This document shows positions 55,411 to 64,000 of a stretch of 64,000 nt of DNA, piece by piece. The notes below the pieces were generated by a model. That model was given only the letters and a program-made list of their open reading frames with translations, had not been told where the DNA came from and ran no database searches. The stretch is taken from contig CM060734.1 in the NCBI GenBank assembly GCA_030704615.1, positions 27,730,042-27,794,041 on the forward strand. Reading direction: 5' to 3'. Numbering within the stretch: position 1 is the stretch's first letter; every line of letters begins with the position of its first letter. Position numbers and translations under genes: made by a program. The stretch comes from Takakia lepidozioides (Eukaryota > Streptophyta > Takakiopsida > Takakiales > Takakiaceae).

Positions 55411-57711
55411 ATAAACACTAGTTGCGAGGTGCATTGCTGCATTTTACCTACACGGATACACCTGTGTAAAGCGGTTTCCAGCATAGATACCTTCAGGTGC
55501 AAATCTGGAAATGGTATTCCATAAAAAACATTCAGAGCATATAGGTCACAATAAGGATATCCAGAATCACTTAACCTTTACCGTGTCATAACCCCAAGGG
55601 CTTGGGGGAATGTAATCTGGTTTGACTATCCATAAAGCCAAGAAATAAACTGGAGGGAGGGAGGGAGAGAGAGGGAACCCACCATCCAAACCCCTGGCAT
55701 GGCGGTCCCTTACGGAGTGAGTGTGGTATGCACTCACCCCGTAAGGGAGTGCATACCAGACCCATTCTCGTAAAGCTCTCCCTCTACATTGTAGTTTTAT
55801 CCGTGGACTTTAAATACCAAAAGGATAAAAGGCCTACAGTCTCTCCTCCCAGACCAAGAATGAACAATGGTGAAGCATAAATCATGCTAGGCAAAACAGA
55901 GTACTGATCAGTTTCTAGGTCACCTTTTAGCTTGTCAACATAGCCTTCACACAAGTGGACAGGCATGAGCATAGAAATTATAAGTGTTCTTCAGCCAATG
56001 GCAGCAAATTGTTGCACATCATTTCACCCTATTAGCCAAATTTAACCAGGGAAGGATCCTTGTTCGAGGAACCTTATCATGATGTGAGTCAACTTACTGG
56101 TTTCAAAATCAATTCTCCAAGGGTATGAATCAGTACGTGACACTCTTTCCAAGCCGTATCAACGTTGCTGGAAAGATACATAATGGGAGAAACCAGTGAA
56201 ATCACCACATTGTATGACTGATTCACCGGTCTATTCCAGCCATATATTACACTTGGGCAATTTTTAGTGGTGCTACAAAGGGCGAGGCCACATACAAGAG
56301 AAGCATAAAAGCATATGAGCCAGTAGGTATCTAGAAGTGACATGAGGCATCGGCTACAGGGGACAAGCTAAACGGAGTAATGTACATTGACCGGATCATG
56401 TAGAAGGTGTACACATATACTCGATTATGCTGTCTGACCAGGGCCTAGCTCACAATATCAGCTTTCAGGTCTACCTTAGAAACTCTGTGCTTATGATGCC
56501 TTTCTCTCCAAGCTCAAATCACCAACAAACTCTTGTTGGACACCTGGATCATACCTTACTCGTATTCCATGGCTTTGAGCCCATTACTCCAATCTGGAGT
56601 GCCCCCTTGCTAGAACTCCCTTGGCTTTGAGTTTATCACTCCAGTTCGGAGTGTACTTGCTACCCTTCTGTCAAAGCCAAATAAAGGTTAGTACCTCAAC
56701 ATGAGAAAGATGGAACAAGAAAGGAGAGGGGTAGATGGTGTGTACAAACACCACATAAGTACACTGGTCGATAGAAGAGAGGGAAGATATACATGTCATG
56801 TCAAGACGCATACAAGACCAGTAGGGTCATTGTCAATAAAAGACATCATCAGCCCTTTACGTGGCACCATCTAACACCTCCTTCCATGCACATCTCCTCA
56901 AATGATTGAACTGTAGATTTCAGAGTACATGAAATCTCAGGGTGGGAGGGTGGGGGTTTTTTTTTTTAAAGGCCATTCATCATTGAAAGGGACCATCAAC
57001 CCCCTTGCTTTATATCATTTGCAGCAGCTCAGTTGGATCTGAGAGGGCTGCCTGAGAAAGTCTTCAATTCAAAGTCTTCATTTCATAAGAAAACAGTCCT
57101 ATGCCATGAGCAGTTATGAAATAGTTTCCAGCATCAGCTTACATACCTTGTAGGCATGACAGAACCACTAGACGTACACATGTGTTAAGAGCTCGCAAAC
57201 AAGGTAGGTGTTGAAGAAATCCGTCACCATAGATTCATGCCCTTGAGTCTCAAACAATTGAAGTGAGAATCTTTTCAATGCCTTACCCATATGAACTTGT
57301 ATCAAGTGTCTTTTTGAGCAAAGAGTCATTTGAACATACCAGTTTTGTATGTTACAGACCTTCTTAAGCCTGGATTCGGTTTTCCATAACTTAGTAGCAT
57401 GGACAAGAATCAGATTAACATCATGCATTTACATGAGAATATCTGCACTCTAAGATCCATCATCATAGATTCTGCCCTTTAAAGCTGAGGCTTAAATAGT
57501 TATGCAATTTCAAGTCTGGAGATCTAAGCCAGAACAAATGAAGTGGCCCTGCTTACTGCCCCATGACCAGGTTTAAGTCTGGAGCTAGACAATGTATCAC
57601 AACATAGCGATACCAAGGCCATAGCATAACTAAGGCATGCTTAAGAAACCAGACTCAAAACCAGTCTGTAAATGCTTAAAGGAGCATTAATAGAACGTCT
57701 GATTTCTAAAA
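55411..57711. repeat. Inverted, diverged relatives of the 51-55 kb unit
   Basis: 55411-55650 is an inverted copy of about 58708-58953; 55694-55850 of about 52495-52646; parts of 55981-56900 of 51481-52247. No coding region seen. It reads as successive insertions of one large repeat family in both orientations. Confidence 0.7.
55694..55759. repeat. 66-bp hairpin, inverted copy
   Basis: Reverse-orientation copy of the 52581-52646 hairpin. Arms CTGGCATGGCGGTCCCTTAC and GTAAGGGAGTGCATACCAG. Confidence 0.85.
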
Positions 57712-59330
57712 AGCTCTTCGGATGTGCTGCTTAGCCATTTTTAAGCTACAACAATATAACAAGCACTGTTTACTACCCCATAAACACTTCACAGGTTTGG
57801 ATATAGTGTTCCAGAACCCTAGCATGTCGTTTTTAGTGCATCACAAAGAACTTTCAAAGCATTGCCAAGGTAAAAAATAAAGCCAAAGGGTCATGAAAAC
57901 ATGTGACAGATCTGACATAGCATAACCAGATCCGCATACCCTTTATTGCAGTCTCATTGTAAGGCAGCCACTAGATCATTCATGCCCTTTAAGAAAACAG
58001 AGTCTCAAACTGAGCTTTCGGGTCATTCATCATTGAAGGAGACAATCAACACCCTTGATTTATGCCCTCATAGAAAGAAATGAGCCATAAACACTAGTTG
58101 CGAGGTGCATTGTTGCATTTTACCTACACGGATACACCTGCGTGAAGCGGTTTCCAGCATAGATACCTTCAGGTGCAAATCTGGAAATGGTATTCCATAA
58201 GAAACATTCAGAGCATATAGGTCACAATAATTTTGACATGGATAGCAACTGTGAAGTCCTGCCATTCACTTCGCGCATCCTCACTAACACACAAAATATT
58301 TTTTGTGTTTGTTTTTGGGACGGGCGCAGGAGGGACTTCACTTGAATTGATTTATGAAGCTTGCAGGGATCTAAGCATTGTAGAGTGGATGAGTGTTGCT
58401 GCAATCGGCTGTTGCTGCACACAGCTGCTTCAAAAAATGCTTCAATGGGGATATACTTCAAACTTTGACCTTGATTTCTAGTTCTTTGAAATCTGTTAAG
58501 TTTTTGAAGTATGGTCACTTGTAGGGTTTCCTAGAACACAGACAGTCTAGTGACGGCTCTCTGGCTTTTATGCCAAAGACATCTAGTTTGATCATGGTGG
58601 CTTTTTGACAAGGTTATGGAATGCGGTTTCCAGACCTCTATTAAATGGCTCTGGCTTTATGGAGGATCAAGCCATCTCCAGGCCTTTATTAAAATGCTTG
58701 GCTTTATTTTATTTCTTGGCTTTATGGAGAGTCAAACCAGATTACATTCCCCCAAGCCCTTAGGGTTATGACACGGTAAAGGTTAAGTGATTCTGGATAT
58801 CCTTATTGTGACCTATATGCTCTGAATGTTTCTTATGGGGTGCTGGAATACCATTTCCAGATTTGTACCTGAAGGTATCTATGATGGAAACCGATTTACA
58901 ACAGGTGTATCCGTGTAAGTAAAATGCAGCAATGCACCTGCAACTAGTGTTTATGGCTCATTTCTTTCTATGAGGGCATAAATCAAGGGTGTTGATTGTC
59001 TCCTTCAATGATGAATGACGTGAAAGTTCAGTTTGAGACTCAGTTTTCTTAAAAGACATGAATGATCTAGTGGCTGCCTTACAATGAGACTGCAATAAAG
59101 GGTATGCAGATTTGGTTATGCTATGTCAGATCTGTCATATGTTTTCATGACCCTTTGTCTTTATTTTTTACCTTGGCAATTCTTTGAATGTTCTTGTGAT
59201 GCACTGAAAACGACATGCTAGGGTTCTGGAACACTATATCCAGACCTGTGAAGTGTTTATGGGGTAGTAAACAATGTTTGTTATACTGCTGTAGCTTAAA
59301 AATTGCTGAGCAGCACATCCGCAGAGCTTT
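57712..59330. repeat. Large foldback: ~520-bp inverted arms around a 570-bp spacer
   Basis: Arm 57712-58232 and arm 58803-59330 are inverted copies from AGCTCTTCGGATGTGCTGC (left end) to GAACATTCAGAGCATATAGG-type inner ends. The spacer carries the segment shared with 53.4 kb. The right arm ends where LINE coding sequence begins, so the LINE is truncated there. Confidence 0.85.
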
Positions 59331-60295
59331 CCCCACTTCCCAGTTTGTGGAGCTTCTGTTTTCTTTTGATATGATTGTTAGGGGGATTTTTAGTCGTCTA
59401 TTAGGCCCAGGTGCATTTGATAGTGAGCAGGGCTCCTTAGCGTGTCGTTAGGCTACCCTCTCGATCTCTTCTGGAGGAATGGGTTTACTATCCACGGTCG
59501 TTACTGGCCCTGCTACCTTCCTAAGTAGTTGGGCTTTAGTTGCTCCAGCCTTGACATTTCGGTTTCTGTGTTAGCAACGCCCTTTTCTCATGGAGGTGGT
59601 TGCCCACATCGACGATGGCTCTTTGTCCTTCCAACAACATCTTCGTTCACCGCGGGATCTCCTCTCGATACAAGCACGAGAATCTCCTTGTCTGCCACCC
59701 TTCGAACAGTTGGACACTCAAGGTCTGGAGCACTTACAGGATACCATCATGGAACGTGTGCAACGACACTCATTTTCCAACATGCTTTCCGACGCTCCTT
59801 CGGATACACATTGGGTTAGACTTCTCTCATGCGCCGGGCCCGGAACAGACGCGTGGCTCACGGTACGACCAACCATTGCACCCTTTCATATGTCTTCTAC
59901 TATTTTTACCACCTCCCTACGAGTTCAACTGGGTCTTCTACATTCTTCTGTATTAGGACTACAACAGTGTGTTGGTTGCCATCCTATCGATTCACTCGAC
60001 GTACATCTTCTTCGTTGCCCCTGCGGTGAGAACGCACTGCGACCCATGACGTCGTCCGGGATGCAGCAGCTGCGGTTGCTCGTGATGCCGGGGTCCATGT
60101 CATTCGAGAGCAGATGCACGTACTCCTATCGACCCACGATCACCATTACACTCGACGACGGGTTGACATTGTTCTCTCTCACGATTGCGATGGGAAGCAG
60201 AGTGGTGAGTGGCCCCCGGAAAAAAAACATCTTGACAAGTGGACAAGATCCGTTTCGCATAGATATTTCTCGAAAATCAATGGAGTGGATGCATA

Positions 60296-60895
60296 AATCA
60301 CTACAGGAAATGGGGGAGGTTTGCAAAGCCGGGGCGACACCGCTGCGTCGCTAATGCCCCATTTTGGGGAGGGGTAGCAGCCCAGATTTGCGACGCCCGG
60401 GCGTCGCACGCCCGTCGCTGGGCCGTCGTACCCAATACGTCGCTAAAAAGCGACGTCGGGAGGTCATCGTGTGTGTGTATGTGTGTGTGTGGGGGGGGGG
60501 GGGGGGGGGTGGCCTTCGGCGACGCCCCGACATTGCTTTGAAGCGATCCCCCATGCCGGCGGGGCCTCTGGCTAGCGACGCCCCTGGCTAGCGACGCCCA
60601 ACCATCACTGCCGCTGCTTGAATTTTTTTAAAAAACAAGGTGAAAACACATGGCAGTAGCTTCGTTGCGACGCCCGGGCGTCGGTAGCCGGCGGGGTGGG
60701 GGCCTGGGCTGAGACCCCCGAGCGTCGCAGCCTGCCATTTTTCTCAAAAAAAAAGTAGAAACACGGGGCGCCACGGGGCGTTGCGACGCCCGAGTGTTGC
60801 CAGCTGGCAGGGTGGGGGCCCAGATTGCGACCCCCAGGCGTCGGAGGAGTTGCCCGGGCGTCGTAGGCGGACGTTGTCATCGTTAATCCTACTAG
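60296..60895. repeat. GC-rich element built of GCGACGCCC palindromes
   Basis: It contains a perfect 18-bp palindrome GCGACGCCCGGGCGTCGC at 60390-60407 and close copies near 60667, 60783 and 60850, plus many GCGACG words. It starts near CACTACAGGAAA, which resembles CACTA-transposon ends. The right end near 60895 (AGGTGAG; a GGTGAG also lies at 60204) is not a clear mirror. It separates two parts of the LINE reading frame. Confidence 0.65.
60467..60510. repeat. GT repeat followed by a G run
   Basis: GTGTGTGTATGTGTG then about 20 Gs; assembly of the run length may be unreliable. Confidence 0.9.
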
Positions 60896-61298
60896 GTGAG
60901 ATCTCCTTCCCGGCACAGCTTCATCACAGGGAGTTGCTGCTTCAGTAGTTGTGCAAGGAAAGGAGCACGACTATCGGGCACGTCACTCCACAGACACATT
61001 CCTCCCTTTGTTAGTCGAGATCTTCGGTTGTTTGCATCATCAGTTCAATGACTTCCTTCGCACATGTGCCCATCGTGCAGCGGAAAAGAAAAGCCTTGGA
61101 AGCCCAAACGCCTATGTTCTTGTAGCTTTCTTTAGACAACGAGTTTCTGTTGCTCTGCAAAAGGCTCAAGCTCTATCTATTTTACATCGGGCAGAGGTTG
61201 CCGGGGCGGCTTCATCTCGCCTCCTGGCACTCTCTGATCCATCCTCTTTCCTGTTGTCTGACCTTCTTCGCGGAGTAGGTGATACTAGAATAGTTTGA

Positions 61299-62266
61299 TT
61301 TCTTTCTTTGGGTCGATATATCTAGCCGTACGAGCTTTTGCTCTTGGGGACAGTTTTACCCATTTGTACATTCACCCCACTTTGGGTCTTTTTATAAAGC
61401 TATGCATGTTTGTTGCATGTCCACCCATGAGGTCAACAATTATTTGACGTTGTCCTCTGGAATATACATGTAGTAAATCCGAAACCAAAACGAGGGTAAG
61501 TAGGGTAGAGGGTATTCGTGGAGCCCAGAGCCAACTAAAACGTGACACGTCAGAGAGATAAGGGCTGTTGGCTCTGAGTCGCGAAGCGCGCGGACATGGC
61601 CCAGGGGATGGCTTGCGTGGGTCCCGTGCCACATCAAGTTGCCGCCGACTGAGGGTACCAAGAATCGGATGGCAAGGAAAGGAGGTTCGCACAAGTTTGG
61701 GACTTGTATCCAATTGTGTTATGGCGGAATGATCGCTTCCGAGGTTGGTTGGGTAGCGTAGCTGTTGAATTTTTATTTCAGAGTTTGCGGAGTGGCGAAG
61801 CTTGGCGAAACTAGCTTGGATCCGCAAGGCGTGGCCCAGGTGTTTGTGTGTTTGAGAGAGAGTGTCCGCGAGGAGAGACTCGCGATTGGAGGAAGGGTGC
61901 ACGGTGCCGGGAGAGAGGGACTTAAGCGGAAGATGAAGGCTAGTTCGAGGGAACTGTACACGTCTCCGATTGCAGTGGAGTACGGCATAGCCGCGGCGTT
62001 GAATTCGGTGAAAGTTCTTGAGAGGCAAGTGTTTTCCCCCCAAGCTCTTTTCCTTACTGATGCCAGACAAACGACGATCACGTTTGTGGGTTTTTTCTTT
62101 GCTGGGATGGGAAACCATGAACTTGCGATTGTCTATAGCTGGTTTGAAAAATGTTTGCTTGGACTTGGCTGGCTGTTGGGAATGGCGAATGCATGAATGA
62201 GCCCCTTCTTTCATGTTGTGTGGGCCTGCCTGTCTGATCCCCTTCGTTCTCAATGGTTCCCCCCCC

Positions 62267-62268
<2 letters not shown>
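61299..62268. other. No recognised gene; overlapping ORFs on both strands
   Basis: A 298-codon frame (minus, 62268-61372; Arg/Ser/Pro/His rich) overlaps a 143-codon frame (plus, 61765-62196; VAVEYG-like middle, hydrophobic end). They cannot both be real, and I recognise neither. The first ~110 bp are probably the LINE 3' untranslated end. Confidence 0.3.

Positions 62269-62269
<1 letters not shown>

Positions 62270-62301
<32 letters not shown>
62270..62301. repeat. (CT)n microsatellite
   Basis: About 16 CT units followed by CAACCC. Confidence 0.97.
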
Positions 62302-62306
<5 letters not shown>

Positions 62307-62378
62307 GGATTATTTCTTTATATGGAGGTAAGTCTTACTACCAACGTCAGCCCCTGACAGAGGTAGGTTCTGTCCCTT

Positions 62379-64000
62379 TTGTTCCCGCTCAAACTGGGCG
62401 CGGGGTCAATGGCCACAAGGCTACGGCAAACAACGTCTTATGAGTACAATCTCAACTATCGTGAGGGGTCTTCTGAAGAATGGAAGGGCACAGTTGAAAA
62501 AACTGTTCCCATGATTCAAGACAGCCCTGATGAACTGGAGTATATTTCAAAGGGTTACAACGCTCCCATTAGTTCTTCTGAGATTGTTGAAGCAATTGAC
62601 CATTTAAACGGATATAAAGCTGGTGGACCTGATGGCATAGTCAACGAGCTTATCGAGCACTGTGGCGTCCCCATGATAGAGGCCCTTGTACTTCTCTTTA
62701 ACCTTATCTGGAGGACTGAAATGATCCCCTTTCCCTGGCGACAGGGGGTCATTGTCAATCTACACAAGAAATGTGACAGAGAAGAGCCGGGGACATCCCG
62801 CGTCTCAATGCAGTTGGCAAGATATTTTGCAGAGTCATAAGTACCTCGAGGTTGATCTGGAGTGTAGAGGTTGTTTCCATGAAGGCCAAGCTGGCTTTCG
62901 GAGAACTAGGGGCTGTGTGGATCATATCTTCACTGTAAGCCAGATTATCCAGGGAAGGAAAAAAGAAGGGAAACCCACTGTTGTCTTTTTCTTTGGATGT
63001 CAAAAAGGCTTATGACACAGTGTGGAGAGATGGTCTATGGCTCGGACTCTGGTCATCTGGGATCAAGGGAAAGATGTGGAGAGTGGTCCATAACTTGTAT
63101 GCTCACACCAAAAGCTGTGTCACTGTTAATGGACAGAATTCTAATCTCTTCGACATAGACCAAGGTGTAGCGCAAGGAGGTCCCCTCTCTCCTCTGCTCT
63201 TCAATGTTTTCATAATCAACTCCTCGAGGATGTGGAAATTGAGGGATCTGGGTTAAGGGTGGGTGATGCCACCATACCAGCCTTTATGTCTGCGGATACT
63301 TTGACCTTTGGGGGCTAGAGGCTAACCTCAGTAAATGCGCAGTGGTGGCATTCAACAACCGAGGGGAGGGAGGAGGCGACCTCAAGTGGCAGTGGGGAAG
63401 CCAAGAGATTCCTGTCCTCCATCCTGGCTTTGAGTTTTCCTCCAACTATAATTGGGATGCACATATTCGAAAAGTTGTTCAATCTGGCAAGCGCAAAGCG
63501 TTGGGTCTCACTAATTTTTTCCACTGCAGAGGGATCAACTCTGAAGTAAAAAAAACCCATGCTTTGCCGCGTTATTAGGCCTGCCTTGGAGTACGCATCT
63601 GCAGTGTGGGTTGATAACTCCAACCAGGCTAAGTCTCTAGTATCCGTTCAAGTGGGGGTGCTCAAGGAGTGCATGTCAGCATGCTCCGAAACTGCTAATG
63701 TGGCTGTTCGGGGTGAGTTTGGCATCCCTCCCTCAAGCTCCCGACGAGATGAGTTCTAGGTCAGATGGTGGGGTCAGCTGCAACGTATGACTAACATCAG
63801 ATATCCTAAGTTAATCGACTCTATATCTTGGAAGCAGGATCGCCCTGTCAAACAGGCTGAGTCCTGGCAGAAGAGGGTAGAAGACATTTGCAAGGATCTG
63901 AATCTAAGTCCGCAAGTCTTGACCCTGCTGGATAAATCTGACTTAGAGGCTGTAGTGTCCAAAGCCATGTCTGTTGCCAGGAAATTGTCTGATGAAATGA
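62379..64000 (+). pseudogene. LINE reverse transcriptase, continues past the window end
   Basis: Motifs in order: ISSSEIVEAIDHLNGYKAGG then PDGIVNELI; LFNLIWRTEMIPFPWRQGVI; a deletion and frameshift near 62790 that removes most of the NYRGI segment, leaving AVGKIFCRVI; HEGQAGFRRTRGCVDHIF; motif A SLDVKKAYDTVWRDG; GIKGKMWRVVHNLYAHTKS; motif B DQGVAQGGPLSPLLFNVF; motif C position reading FMSADTL where active RTs have F/Y-A-DD; then the thumb and connection part (LEYASAVWVDN, SVQVGVLKECMSA) to the edge. It is a different LINE family from the one at 59.3 kb. Several frame changes; the second catalytic Asp is lost. Dead element. Confidence 0.9.

Larger units (their letters stand above)
59331..61298 (+). 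pseudogene. LINE-type ORF C-terminal half, interrupted by a GC-rich insertion
   Basis: The frame runs RGIFSRLLGPGAFDS, ATLSISSGGMGLLS, ATFLSSWALVAPAL, RLLSCAGPGTDAWLTVRP, SLRVQLGLLHSS, CVGCHPIDSLDVHLLRCPCG, then in another frame VVRDAAAAVARDAG, HVIREQM and RRRVDIVLSHDCDG. After the insertion it resumes with QGKEHDYRARHSTDTFLPLL, VEIFGCLHHQFNDFLRTCAH. The pattern (GPGA.AWL..P, LR.RLGL, C..CG, then a VRD...RRxDIV / K..Y...F.PL..E.FG tail) is one I know from non-LTR retrotransposon ORFs of algae and fungi. The tail may be a nuclease-like domain, which is inference. Start truncated; stop at 61296. Confidence 0.72.

Noticed and set aside
61372-62268. 298-codon minus-strand gene
   Set aside because: Composition rich in Arg, Ser, Pro and His, overlaps another ORF, no recognisable domain or splice context.

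Overview
The window is nuclear DNA from a green plant lineage (streptophyte). The evidence is spliceosomal introns with GT...AG ends (one with a perfect TACTAAC branch site), a PLS-type pentatricopeptide repeat (PPR) pseudogene, a B3 DNA-binding-domain fragment, a tRNA-derived SINE, several LINE reverse transcriptases and a Ty3/gypsy polymerase fragment. It is gene-poor, repeat-dense sequence of the kind found in large genomes. I cannot name the species. The PPR remnant makes a seedless land plant slightly more likely than a charophyte alga, but this is inference. I see no gene that is clearly intact from end to end.

Layout. 0-5 kb: a decayed LINE (minus strand) split by a SINE with perfect target-site duplications, then a 53-bp minisatellite. 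5-10 kb: decayed ORFs, a ~90-bp tandem array of covarying hairpins, and a ~118-bp array with poly-T. 13-15.5 kb: a PPR pseudogene and a LINE 3' end with a zf-RVT finger. 15.8-18.4 kb: a unit flanked by ~830-bp direct repeats. 18.7-20.5 kb: first copy of a transposase-like gene. 20.8-29.1 kb: methyltransferase-like gene copy A, in a field of 16-bp palindromes. 29.4-30.5 kb: an unrecognised 334-residue ORF. 30.6-32.9 kb: a 120-bp satellite with a dimeric higher-order unit and a second SINE. 33-36.4 kb: foldback elements and a B3 fragment. 36.6-40.2 kb (plus strand) and 46.0-41.0 kb (minus strand): methyltransferase-like copies B and C, whose long introns hold a second, 24-bp palindrome family. 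46.4-51 kb: second transposase-like copy, running in frame into a Ty3/gypsy reverse transcriptase. 51-59.3 kb: near-identical 1,276-bp direct repeats and a nest of inverted repeats. 59.3-64 kb: two plus-strand LINE fragments, the last running off the window.

The most unusual signal joins the three methyltransferase-like paralogues. The same intron in A, B and C is long and packed with short inverted repeats: family 1 (TAGTCG-N4-CGACTA) in A, family 2 (CAACCTTGCG-N4-CGCAAGGTTG) in B and C. The two families share no arm sequence but have the same geometry: two CG dinucleotides flanking a four-base centre. Most divergent copies differ by CG to TG/CA. The encoded protein has the permuted motif order of beta-class amino-methyltransferases, with a good AdoMet motif I but a replaced catalytic DPPY motif. 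The sequence does not show whether protein and palindromes work together.
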